A DNA stretch of 6,838 nucleotides from Bacteroidota bacterium (GCA_023429365.1 JAEYVW010000065.1:1-6838), one strand, 5' to 3'. Shown: positions 1-6,518, counted from the stretch's first letter. The notes: generated by a model not told the origin, from the letters alone. Program-made: numbers and translations.

Positions 1-2
1 TG

Positions 3-248
3 ACTGAACAGCAGGGAGAGACTGCGGTTCAGATTTACCATGACATCATGAGAACTTACCTGTATGATGCCGCAGACAAAGTAAATAAATCAGGAAAAGA
101 CGCGATCAATGCATTTGCAGAGGGCGATGAACAAAGAATGATATTGATGGGATTGAAACGATTTACAAAAGCCGAACCGTTTAATTCTAAAGATGCGAGA
201 AGAAGGATCGCGGATAAAATGATAGCGGACGGAAAGTATAATTTCTAA
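3..248 (+). CDS. Acyl-CoA dehydrogenase, C-terminal end (5' end outside window)
   Basis: The frame is open from base 3 to a TAA at 246-248, giving about 81 residues that begin TEQQGETAV, so this is the tail of a longer gene and the ATG at 48 is internal. The stretch with AINAFAEGDEQRM followed by GLKRFTK and ending in ADGKYNF resembles, from memory, the extreme C-terminus of the roughly 600-residue acyl-CoA dehydrogenases of Bacteroidota, which oxidise acyl-CoA to enoyl-CoA with FAD in fatty-acid beta-oxidation. The FAD and catalytic domains lie outside the window, so the enzyme call rests on tail similarity only. The segment is soluble, charged and helix-prone, as expected for the C-terminal helical extension. 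It converges on the membrane-protein gene and shares four bases with it (245-248). A terminator-like hairpin follows 27 bases after the stop. Alternative: another protein with a similar helical tail. Confidence 0.68.
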   Translation, partial: TEQQGETAVQIYHDIMRTYLYDAADKVNKSGKDAINAFAEGDEQRMILMGLKRFTKAEPFNSKDARRRIADKMIADGKYNF

Positions 249-1009
249 TTCCAGTCTTTCTGATCAAATTTCATGATAGCCGGCTCGAGAGGGCTGGCTA
301 TTTTATTTGAACCCTGTTGTCCGCCGTAAATGGCTTTCAACTCTTCCCGGGTGGTTTGTAATTCGGAAAGCTGGTTTACCCTTTTTCTTTCTATAAAGAT
401 CCCGGTAGCCATGATCAGCGATGAAAAAGTGATGATCAGGAAATATACCAGGTGCGCATCATTCTTGAAGGCAGGTTCTATGATATAATAGACCGCGTAA
501 ACAAAAGCGAAACCTACATAAGAAACCAGGACCGAGGAAACCATTACTGCTTTTCCTATTGCACGATGGTACATCACCGCGATTTTCACCTGGTGAGTAA
601 AGAACAATACGGAAATGATCAGCACCAGCAAAATGCCGGGCGCAAGTAAAATGGTGGTGGCCTTGATATTAAACCCGTATAATGCCAGCACGATCAGCTC
701 AAACGCCATAAAACCTAGCGCGATCCTCAGCATTTTCCTTCTGAAGAAAACCGTTTTGCTGAAATAAGCGAGAAACAAAAGCATCAGCGGGGTATCGAGA
801 AAATTGCACAATACGCCAAAATAATATTGAAAATTACTGCCCAGGTCAACATAACCTAATAGCAGCACCAGGTAACTTAATACAATAAAATAATAGGCGA
901 ACAGGGCCGGGAACGACCTGTATAGTACGAGTCTTGTTGCAAAAAGCACTATGATGGGCAGGCTGAGAGCAATTGTTGAAAGAAGTCCCATCAGGCTGAA
1001 AACGGACAT
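245..1009 (-). CDS. Seven-helix integral membrane protein of unknown function
   Basis: From the ATG at 1009 the protein is 254 residues. It has seven hydrophobic segments at about residues 5-25, 34-53, 62-82, 94-113, 117-137, 152-176 and 186-206. Positively charged loops (RLVLYR, FFRRK, HQVKIAVMYHRAIGK, ERKR) follow helices 1, 3, 5 and 7. By the positive-inside rule this predicts an outside N-terminus and a cytoplasmic C-terminus. The tail has a short heptad-like stretch (VNQLSELQTTREELKAIY) that could form a coiled coil, then about 25 polar residues. The architecture resembles the 7TM sensor or scaffold modules common in Bacteroidota, but no kinase, HD or other catalytic domain follows, and I do not recognise the family. 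An in-frame GTG at 1039 would add ten residues, with a stop just beyond. I prefer the ATG because it sits directly before the first helix. Neither start has a good ribosome binding site. The 193-base gap from the cytochrome gene suggests a separate transcript. Confidence 0.75.
   Translation of the reverse strand: MSVFSLMGLLSTIALSLPIIVLFATRLVLYRSFPALFAYYFIVLSYLVLLLGYVDLGSNFQYYFGVLCNFLDTPLMLLFLAYFSKTVFFRRKMLRIALGFMAFELIVLALYGFNIKATTILLAPGILLVLIISVLFFTHQVKIAVMYHRAIGKAVMVSSVLVSYVGFAFVYAVYYIIEPAFKNDAHLVYFLIITFSSLIMATGIFIERKRVNQLSELQTTREELKAIYGGQQGSNKIASPLEPAIMKFDQKDWN
276..308 (+). terminator. Putative intrinsic terminator inside the convergent gene
   Basis: ATAGCCGGC (276-284) can pair with GCTGGCTAT (293-301) as a 9-bp stem with one G-U wobble and an 8-base loop. 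It is followed by a T-rich run (TTTTATTT, 301-308). It lies 27 bases after the stop of the upstream plus-strand gene, where a rho-independent terminator would be expected, yet it falls within the last codons of the opposite-strand membrane-protein gene. The U tract is interrupted by one A, so the efficiency is uncertain. Confidence 0.45.
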
Positions 1010-1202
1010 AAGATTGTTTTTCGTTAGGATAAGGTACACGCCATACTACCGCATCTCCACTGTAAATAAACGGAGTATTTTTCTGCATAGTGCTTCCAAC
1101 TAATGGTTTATACTAAAATTCAGTAAAACCGTGATAGGGATCGAGTAATTATACGCGGGCAGGGGTGAGGGTTTTCAGGTAGAGGGTGTTATGTGAGACA
1201 TG

Positions 1203-1592
1203 TTATTCAGGAAATTCCTTGCCGCGATGGCATGTATGGCAAGTGACAACCTTGAGATACTCAGGCCTTATTGTCGTGTCGAAATAGAAATAGGTCTTGT
1301 TCAGGTGTATGGTCATCTGCATCATCTTCCGCGCATTTTCCTTCATGGGGTCGTCATCAGAAGCATAATCGAGGCTATCGGGGAAATTTTTCACGGATGT
1401 ATGGCAAAAATTACAACTTACACCCAGGGCTTTGGAATAGGACTCCATAATACTGTCTAACATTTTAGGGCTGATATCCTGGGGTAATATTTTCAGATTC
1501 TTATGCGGACCACGAAAAGATATAGCAGAAATGCCGCTGGCAACCAAAATGGTTAATGCTAATACAGTAAGAAATTGTTTGCGATGCCTCAT
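1203..1592 (-). CDS. Exported dihaem c-type cytochrome (reaction-centre cytochrome-like family)
   Basis: This 129-residue protein opens with RHRK and a hydrophobic stretch (about 7-24), a Sec signal that may be cleaved after ISA (21-23) or kept as an anchor. Two haem c sites are visible: CNFCH at 60-64 and CHTCH at 118-122, the latter five residues from the C-terminus and followed by RG. Met residues at 90, 91 and 93 in the helix before the second site are candidate axial ligands. The pattern LKILPQDIS, then a helix to the first CxxCH, then ARKMM and a C-terminal CHTCHRG matches, from memory, the small Bacteroidota c-type cytochromes related to the photosynthetic reaction-centre cytochrome subunit (PF02276). 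These are periplasmic electron carriers with no implied photosynthesis. The ATG at 1592 lies 28 bases after the pgl stop on the same strand, so it is probably the last gene of the gnd-zwf-pgl transcript. Its redox partner is unknown. Confidence 0.85.
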   Translation of the reverse strand: MRHRKQFLTVLALTILVASGISAISFRGPHKNLKILPQDISPKMLDSIMESYSKALGVSCNFCHTSVKNFPDSLDYASDDDPMKENARKMMQMTIHLNKTYFYFDTTIRPEYLKVVTCHTCHRGKEFPE

Positions 1593-1620
1593 ATAGTAAG
1601 ACCCGGTTATATTTCATCCG

Positions 1621-2346
1621 TTAAAGATCCGCTGCAGCAGCCTCATCCAGGAACCAAAACAGTTCACCATTAAATGGCTGAACCACCTGTGCGGGGTAAA
1701 GCGCGGTATCATGTTCACTGAACCTGACATGGTATAAAGCTGCTGCCTTATCGCCCCCACTTACCAGGAAAGCTACCCTTGCCGACATATTCACAACCGG
1801 AGCCGTTAGCGTGATCCGGTACATCTCCTGCTCAGTAAGATAAAACGCTACTACCCATTTTTCATTTTCAGCAACTACGGGATACCCTGGAAAAAGTGAC
1901 AGGGTGTGCGCATCATTACCCAATCCTAATAAAACAAGATCGAAAGTATGAGGCTTTCCATCAAAATACTGATGCAGCAGTTTTTCATACAACAATGAAG
2001 ACGCTTCCGGTTCTATACCCGTTGTCTGCATGATATGAATATTGTTTTTGTTAACCGGCACCCGGCTTAACAATACATCATGTGCCATCCTTGCATTATT
2101 CCTCTCGTCATCGAAGGGAACAAAACGTTCATCGCCCCAGAAGAAATGGATCTTTTCCCAATCGATCTTTCCAGCATACTTCTCCGATGCCAGCAGGCTA
2201 TACAATTTCTTAGGTGTAGACCCCCCGGCAAGCGCCAGGGTAAAACGATCCTGCTTTTGCAAGGTATCCGCGATCTGCTCCACCAGCCAGTCTGCGACCT
2301 TCACGCTGAGCTCGTCAGTATCTTTAAAAATAAATGTACGCTTCAT
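1621..2346 (-). CDS. pgl: 6-phosphogluconolactonase
   Basis: This 241-residue protein has the usual length and motifs of the cytosolic 6-phosphogluconolactonase (NagB/SOL-like fold). It hydrolyses 6-phosphoglucono-1,5-lactone to 6-phosphogluconate, the second step of the oxidative pentose phosphate pathway. Visible motifs are LALAGGSTPKKLYSLL (37-52, phosphate-binding loop), FFWGDERFVP (68-77), LLGLGNDAHTLSLFPG (139-154, with the expected catalytic His147 and Asp145), RITLTAPVVN (177-186) and VAFLVSGGDKA (191-201). The family signature usually reads DGHTAS; here it is DAHTLS, a change outside the catalytic pair that I believe occurs elsewhere in Bacteroidota. The ATG at 2346 is only three bases after the zwf stop (TAG ATC ATG), so translation is very likely coupled. 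Confusion with glucosamine-6-phosphate deaminase, its relative, is ruled out by the motif set and the neighbours. Confidence 0.95.
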   Translation of the reverse strand: MKRTFIFKDTDELSVKVADWLVEQIADTLQKQDRFTLALAGGSTPKKLYSLLASEKYAGKIDWEKIHFFWGDERFVPFDDERNNARMAHDVLLSRVPVNKNNIHIMQTTGIEPEASSLLYEKLLHQYFDGKPHTFDLVLLGLGNDAHTLSLFPGYPVVAENEKWVVAFYLTEQEMYRITLTAPVVNMSARVAFLVSGGDKAAALYHVRFSEHDTALYPAQVVQPFNGELFWFLDEAAAADL

Positions 2347-2349
2347 GAT

Positions 2350-3873
2350 CTACTTGGATCCACCCGTTTTTGGAATGGGAAAGTTAGCCCAAAAATTACC
2401 GTCGCGGGCGATCAGCGCATCGGCGTCTTCAGGTCCCCAGCTATTGGGTGAATAATTGGGAAAATCTACCGGTGGTCTTTTTTGCCAGGCATGGAGCAGG
2501 GGCGTGATCACTTCCCATGCCGCTTCTACCTGGTCGGCGCGCATGAAAAGTGTCTGGTCGCCTTCGATCACATCCTCCAGCAATGTTTCATAAGCTTCGG
2601 GCTCCTGTTCATCAAACGTATCGGTATAGCTGAAAACCATATCAACAGGATTCAATACCATATCGGTACCGGGACGTTTGGCCTGGAACCGGATGCGGAT
2701 GTCCATATGTGGCTGTATGCTAAATGTAAGCCGGTTGGGCCGCCAGGTATCTGCTGCTTCGGGCGGAAAGGAAAAACTGGGTGCTTCCTTAAACTGAATC
2801 GTAATAGAAGTCGTCTTTTCATGCATGCGTTTACCGGTGCGGATATAGAAAGGCACATTCTTCCAGCGCCAGTTGTCGACAAAAAACTTCGCGGCTACGA
2901 AAGTCTCAACGGGTGAGTGAACTGCCACGTTTTTCTCCTGCTGGTAACCCGGCACTTCCTGTCCTTTTATCCATCCTGTCGAATACTGACCCCGTACAGC
3001 ATTCTCATGTACATCTTCCGTACTGATCTTCCTGATAGCGGTCAACACATCTACTTTCTTATTCCTTATTTCGTTTGATTCAAAAGATGTGGGCGGTTCC
3101 ATCGCGATCATACAAAGCAATTGCAGCACGTGGTTTTGCACCATATCCCTGAGCGCACCTGCCTGTTCGTAATAACCTCCTCTTCCTTCCACACCAACCG
3201 TCTCGGCCGCGGTGATCTGTACGTGGTCGATATAATGGTTGTTCCAGATTGGTTCAAACATGGCGTTTGCAAAACGGAATGCGAGAATGTTCTGAACAGT
3301 TTCTTTTCCGAGATAGTGATCGATACGGAAGATCTGTTCTTCTTTGAACATACCCGTCAACAACTCATTCAGCTGATGCGCGCTTTTCCAGTCGTGACCG
3401 AAAGGTTTTTCGAAAACCAGCCGGGTATGTTGAGAGTCGTCACAAATTTTTTGTGCCCACAATCTTTTAGAGATGTCTGGCGTCATTTGCGGAGCCACAG
3501 CAAGGTAGAAGATGACATTGGGTATCACGCCCCATTCCTTGTTTTTCTCAAGGATCCAGGTTCTCATTTTTTGATACGACTCATCGCTGGTAAGATCCAT
3601 TTCGTGGTAAGAGATCAGCGGAGCAAATGCAGTCCATTTCTCTTCCAAACCGTTTTGACGACGTGAAAACTCTTTTACACCTTCCAGCAATTTATCACGG
3701 TACTCCTCGTCGGGAAAGGATGTACGACCCACGCCGATCACGATAAACTTTTCCGGTAAATGGTCATCGATAAATAAATTATACAGGGCGGGAATCAGTT
3801 TGCGATTGGCCAGGTCGCCACTTCCACCGAATATAAAGAGTATGGTTGGGGGTAGATTTTCTTTCTTTTTCAT
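2350..3873 (-). CDS. zwf: Glucose-6-phosphate 1-dehydrogenase
   Basis: This 507-residue protein matches full-length bacterial G6PDH, which oxidises glucose 6-phosphate to the 6-phosphogluconolactone with NADP+ and commits carbon to the oxidative pentose phosphate pathway. The N-terminal Rossmann motif is GGSGDLANRKL (16-26). Arg50 in GVGRTSF lies where the arginine contacting the NADP 2'-phosphate is found in characterised enzymes, so NADP+ use is likely (inference). The substrate site shows EKPFGHD (155-161), the signature RIDHYLGKE (183-191) with His186 and Lys190, the catalytic His248 in RDMVQNH (242-248), and Lys348 in RTGKRM. The C-terminus ends normally and no key residue is missing. 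The start ATG at 3873 is followed by KKKENLPP. It lies 46 bases after gnd and three bases before pgl, so the three enzymes of the pathway share one cluster. No promoter is evident in the 46-base gap. Confidence 0.97.
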   Translation of the reverse strand: MKKKENLPPTILFIFGGSGDLANRKLIPALYNLFIDDHLPEKFIVIGVGRTSFPDEEYRDKLLEGVKEFSRRQNGLEEKWTAFAPLISYHEMDLTSDESYQKMRTWILEKNKEWGVIPNVIFYLAVAPQMTPDISKRLWAQKICDDSQHTRLVFEKPFGHDWKSAHQLNELLTGMFKEEQIFRIDHYLGKETVQNILAFRFANAMFEPIWNNHYIDHVQITAAETVGVEGRGGYYEQAGALRDMVQNHVLQLLCMIAMEPPTSFESNEIRNKKVDVLTAIRKISTEDVHENAVRGQYSTGWIKGQEVPGYQQEKNVAVHSPVETFVAAKFFVDNWRWKNVPFYIRTGKRMHEKTTSITIQFKEAPSFSFPPEAADTWRPNRLTFSIQPHMDIRIRFQAKRPGTDMVLNPVDMVFSYTDTFDEQEPEAYETLLEDVIEGDQTLFMRADQVEAAWEVITPLLHAWQKRPPVDFPNYSPNSWGPEDADALIARDGNFWANFPIPKTGGSK

Positions 3874-3919
3874 TTGTCAGTAGATATTAAACTTCATCAT
3901 TCACAGTAGCTGCAATCAT

Positions 3920-5326
3920 TTACCATTCAGTATGAAAACTCCCTTCGCTATCAATACGCTGGTAGGTATGTGCACCAAAATAATCTCTTTGTGCCTGCAC
4001 CAGGTTGGTTGCCATTCGCTCGCTTGTGTAGGCGTCGAGATAGGCCAGGGCACTCATCAAACCCGCGGCAGGTATCCGTACAGTGGCGCTTTGTTGTACG
4101 ATCTTTCGAAGTGCAGGTAGTTTCCTTTTTACGATCGTAGCTATTTTTCTATCAAGTAAAATATTCGAAAGCTGCTTTTTCTTAAATACTGCAGTAAAGA
4201 CCTCCAACTGGGCCGAGCGGATGATACAACCTCCTCTCCAGATCTTCACCACATCAGCAAGTGGTATATCCATTTTTCTTTCCGAAGATGCTTTCGCCAG
4301 CATGGCAAGACCCTGTGCGTAGGCGAGCAGGGTAGACAGGTATAGCGCATCGTGTAATTGGCCGATCAACTTATCTTTTTGCTTTGCCAGGCTTTTTACT
4401 CTTGGTTTGTAAAGCGCCGCAGCCTTTACCCGCTCATTCTTCAATCCGGAAAGATCACGCATCGCTACTGCCATATCGATGGTAGGTAAAGTGATAGGTA
4501 GATCCATGGCTTCCTGTGATGTCCATTTACCCGTACCCTTGGAACCTGCTTTGTCGAGGATCATATCGAGTAGATCCTTGCCGGTCGTGTCATCTTTTTT
4601 CGGTAAAATAGCCGCGGTAATCTCCACCAGGAATGATTGCAGTTCCCCTTCGTTCCATTTTTTAAAGATACCGGCCATTTCTTCATGGCTGCAGTCGAGT
4701 CCCCGCTTCAAAAAATCATACACTTCGCTGATCATTTGCATGATCGCATATTCAATTCCGTTGTGTACCATTTTTACATAGTGCCCAGCGGCATTTTTGC
4801 CCATATAGGCTACACAGGGATCGCCGTTCACTTTTGCAGCCACAGATTCAAGGATGGGCTTCAGGTGCTCCCAGGCTTTTGTGTCGCCACCGGGCATGAT
4901 GCTCGGACCTGTTCTCGCTCCCTGCTCGCCACCACTCACGCCCATACCTACAAAATGGATGTTTTTTGCTTCCACTGTGTGAATGCGCCGTAGTGTATCA
5001 GTGAAATGAGAATTGCCACCGTCAATAATAATATCAGCTTCATCCAGCAGGGGAAGCAAATCACTGATCACCGAATCAACTGCAGGTCCGGCTGGTACCA
5101 GGATCATTATTCTCCGTGGGGATTTTAGTTGTGAGACCAGCTCCTCTATGGTATTCACGCCCTTTACGCTTGTTCCCGTTGTGGCAGAACCCTCCAGCAG
5201 CGTGGTTTTGGATGGATCTTTATCAAAGCCAAGGGCGGCATACCCGTGGTCGGCAATATTGAGTAACAGGTTGCGGCCCATGGTGCCCAGGCCCACCATA
5301 CCAAAATCATATTGGGAAGAAGCCAT
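3920..5326 (-). CDS. gnd: 6-phosphogluconate dehydrogenase (decarboxylating)
   Basis: From the ATG at 5326 this is 468 residues, the usual length of the long-form enzyme that converts 6-phosphogluconate to ribulose 5-phosphate and CO2. Motifs: GLGTMGRN (12-19, dinucleotide loop), IIDGGNS (100-106), GMGVSGGEQGARTGPSIMPGG (127-147), HYVKMVHNGIEY (182-193) with catalytic Lys185 and Glu192, GSKGTGKWT (261-269) and, near the end, QRDYFGAHTYQR (446-457) with the substrate-binding Arg447 and His453 from the partner subunit. The frame extends to 5404 but those 26 residues (rich in W, R and Y) are unlike the family, so I start at MASSQYDFGMVG. The position that reads Asn-Arg-Ser/Thr in NADP-dependent homologues reads Asp35-Lys36-Asp37 here, which may shift preference towards NAD+ (see findings). 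It is the first gene of the cluster and is divergent from korB. Confidence 0.96.
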   Translation of the reverse strand: MASSQYDFGMVGLGTMGRNLLLNIADHGYAALGFDKDPSKTTLLEGSATTGTSVKGVNTIEELVSQLKSPRRIMILVPAGPAVDSVISDLLPLLDEADIIIDGGNSHFTDTLRRIHTVEAKNIHFVGMGVSGGEQGARTGPSIMPGGDTKAWEHLKPILESVAAKVNGDPCVAYMGKNAAGHYVKMVHNGIEYAIMQMISEVYDFLKRGLDCSHEEMAGIFKKWNEGELQSFLVEITAAILPKKDDTTGKDLLDMILDKAGSKGTGKWTSQEAMDLPITLPTIDMAVAMRDLSGLKNERVKAAALYKPRVKSLAKQKDKLIGQLHDALYLSTLLAYAQGLAMLAKASSERKMDIPLADVVKIWRGGCIIRSAQLEVFTAVFKKKQLSNILLDRKIATIVKRKLPALRKIVQQSATVRIPAAGLMSALAYLDAYTSERMATNLVQAQRDYFGAHTYQRIDSEGSFHTEW

Positions 5327-5332
5327 ATATGC

Positions 5333-5353
5333 AATTTTTGGAGCGCAAGTTAG
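5333..5353 (-). promoter_or_regulatory. Promoter-like module upstream of gnd (inverted copy of the korB module)
   Basis: Read towards gnd, this holds TAACTTGC (5352-5345), which resembles the Bacteroidota -7 element TAnnTTTG with one base missing, directly joined to CGCTCCAA (5345-5338) and an A/T-rich stretch. The gnd ATG begins 11 bases after CGCTCCAA. The same arrangement, inverted, precedes korB at 5461-5482, with 17 of 21 aligned bases identical and one single-base gap. I see no firm -33 element; TTCG about 17 bases upstream of the -7 box is the best candidate. It could be a core promoter with the transcribed start, an operator half, or both. Confidence 0.4.
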
Positions 5354-5460
5354 GTACAAATTCCAATTGCGAACTTTAACAAACCACCGGTATCTGGATA
5401 ACAAATCCCTAAATAGCTATCTGCCGGTCGCTGCCAACGTGGATTGCACGCCAATATTCA

Positions 5461-5482
5461 CTAATTTTACGCTCCAATATTT
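5461..5482 (+). promoter_or_regulatory. Promoter-like module upstream of korB (inverted copy of the gnd module)
   Basis: TAATTTTA (5462-5469) fits TAnnTTTG except for the last base and runs straight into CGCTCCAA (5470-5477), followed by TATTTTAT. A TTG at 5444-5446 lies 15 bases upstream of the box, shorter than the usual spacing of about 17-23. The korB ATG starts 12 bases after CGCTCCAA. The near-identity with the module facing gnd, at almost the same distance from the start codon, argues for a shared control signal more than the individual box matches do. Confidence 0.4.
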
Positions 5483-5489
5483 TATCGTT

Positions 5490-6518
5490 ATGAGTGATGT
5501 GATGACGGGCCCGGCTCTTACACCAAAAGATTTTGCCACCGACCAGGAAGTGCGCTGGTGCCCGGGTTGTGGTGATTATTCTATTTTGGCTCAGGTGCAA
5601 AAAGTGATGCCTACACTTGGCATCCCGAAAGAGAATATCGTAATCATTTCCGGAATTGGCTGCAGCAGCCGCTTCCCTTATTATATGAATACTTATGGCA
5701 TGCATTCCATTCATGGACGTGCCACCGCTATTGCATCTGGCCTGAAAGCAAGCCGGCCCGAGCTGAGTGTTTGGATTGTAAGCGGCGATGGAGATAGCCT
5801 TAGTATTGGTGGAAATCATACCATTCATTTATTGCGCCGGAATTTTGATGTCAATCTTCTTGTTTTCAACAACCAGATCTATGGGTTGACAAAAGGCCAG
5901 TATTCTCCCACATCAGAAGAAAACAAGGTTACCAAATCCACTCCTTTTGGTAGTATCGATCACCCATTCAATCCACTGGCGCTCGCGATGGGCGCTGATG
6001 CAAGTTTTGTGGCCCGCACAATGGACCGAGATCCCAAACACCTGCAGGCGATGTTGCTGAGAACCCATCAACATAAGGGTTCTTCATTTCTCGAGATATA
6101 TCAAAACTGCAACATCTTTAATGATGGCGCATTTGAAATATTCACTGAAAAAAGCAGTAAGCCACAAGAAACCCTGTTCCTGGAACAGGGCAAACCGCTG
6201 GTATTTGGCGCCGCAGGTGAAAAAGGGATAAAGCTGGACGGTTTCACGCCAAAGGTTGTTGACCTGCACAATGGTCACAGCCCTGATGATCTCTGGGTTC
6301 ATGATGAAAAAGATATTTACAAGGCCCAGATACTGGTACGCATCTTCGATGATCCGCACATGGAAGGGCACCTGCCAAGACCTTTTGGTGTATTTTATCA
6401 AAACGACAGGCCCTGTTACGAAGACCAGATGAAAATGCAGCTGGAAAACGCGATCGCCAGCAAGCCTGCTGACCTTGATAAACTGCTGAGGGGCAAGGAA
6501 GTATGGACAATTGCCTGA
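5490..6518 (+). CDS. korB: 2-oxoacid (2-oxoglutarate):ferredoxin oxidoreductase, beta subunit
   Basis: This 342-residue protein is the thiamine-diphosphate and [4Fe-4S] subunit of a 2-oxoacid:ferredoxin oxidoreductase, which interconverts 2-oxoacid plus CoA with acyl-CoA, CO2 and reduced ferredoxin in the cytoplasm. The cluster cysteines are WCPGCG (23-28; Cys24, Cys27), GIGCSS (55-60; Cys58) and QNCN (Cys207). The thiamine-diphosphate/Mg motif is GDGDSLSIGGNH (99-110) with NNQIYGLTKGQ (127-137). The section after about 220, with DLWVHDE (267-273) and RPFGVFYQNDRPCYED (297-312), is the C-terminal extension of the longer bacterial type. 2-Oxoglutarate is the most likely substrate from overall resemblance, not from a residue that settles it. 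The frame is open back to 5013 but that part is the antisense of gnd; the ATG at 5490 begins MSDVMTGPALTPKDFATD, the expected N-terminus. A working enzyme needs the alpha/gamma subunit KorA, which is not next to it here. Confidence 0.94.
   Translation: MSDVMTGPALTPKDFATDQEVRWCPGCGDYSILAQVQKVMPTLGIPKENIVIISGIGCSSRFPYYMNTYGMHSIHGRATAIASGLKASRPELSVWIVSGDGDSLSIGGNHTIHLLRRNFDVNLLVFNNQIYGLTKGQYSPTSEENKVTKSTPFGSIDHPFNPLALAMGADASFVARTMDRDPKHLQAMLLRTHQHKGSSFLEIYQNCNIFNDGAFEIFTEKSSKPQETLFLEQGKPLVFGAAGEKGIKLDGFTPKVVDLHNGHSPDDLWVHDEKDIYKAQILVRIFDDPHMEGHLPRPFGVFYQNDRPCYEDQMKMQLENAIASKPADLDKLLRGKEVWTIA
6172..6190. repeat. Perfect 19-base palindrome inside korB
   Basis: CCCTGTTCC (6172-6180), one T, then GGAACAGGG (6182-6190) form a perfect inverted repeat with nine-base arms. 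It lies within the korB codons for LFLEQG. In RNA it could not fold with a one-base loop unless the inner pairs open, so a DNA-level role or pure coincidence is more likely than a terminator. No T run follows. Confidence 0.5.

Noticed and set aside
846..1088. Minus-strand open frame of 80 codons starting MQKNTPFIYSGDAVVWRV, overlapping the start of the membrane-protein gene in another frame
   Set aside because: The first 25 or so codons look plausible, but the rest is the out-of-frame shadow of the membrane protein (Cys-, His- and Pro-rich) and has no recognisable domain. A frameshifted N-terminal extension of the membrane protein cannot be excluded but nothing supports it.
1010..1202. Gap between the cytochrome and membrane-protein genes, searched for a terminator, promoter or small RNA
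   Set aside because: No convincing hairpin with a T run and no TAnnTTTG box on the minus strand were found. A TTG about 19 bases before TACTCC is too weak to call.
3121..3666. Plus-strand open frame of 181 codons opposite zwf
   Set aside because: It is a shadow of zwf, which has all its motifs in the minus-strand frame; the translation shows no domain.
5327..5404. N-terminal extension of gnd by 26 residues
   Set aside because: The residues are unlike any Gnd N-terminus and would overlap the promoter-like module; the ATG at 5326 gives the normal start directly before the dinucleotide-binding strand.
5013..5489. Plus-strand open frame upstream of and in frame with korB
   Set aside because: Most of it is antisense to gnd and gives a Ser-rich, low-sense translation; the family N-terminus begins at the ATG at 5490.
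5409..5828. Minus-strand open frame of 139 codons opposite korB and the intergenic region
   Set aside because: It is antisense to the conserved WCPGCG and thiamine-diphosphate motifs of korB and has no protein-like features of its own.
6060..6083. Inverted repeat AGAACCC ... GGGTTCT with a ten-base loop inside korB
   Set aside because: A seven-base stem with no T run in the middle of a coding region is at chance level.
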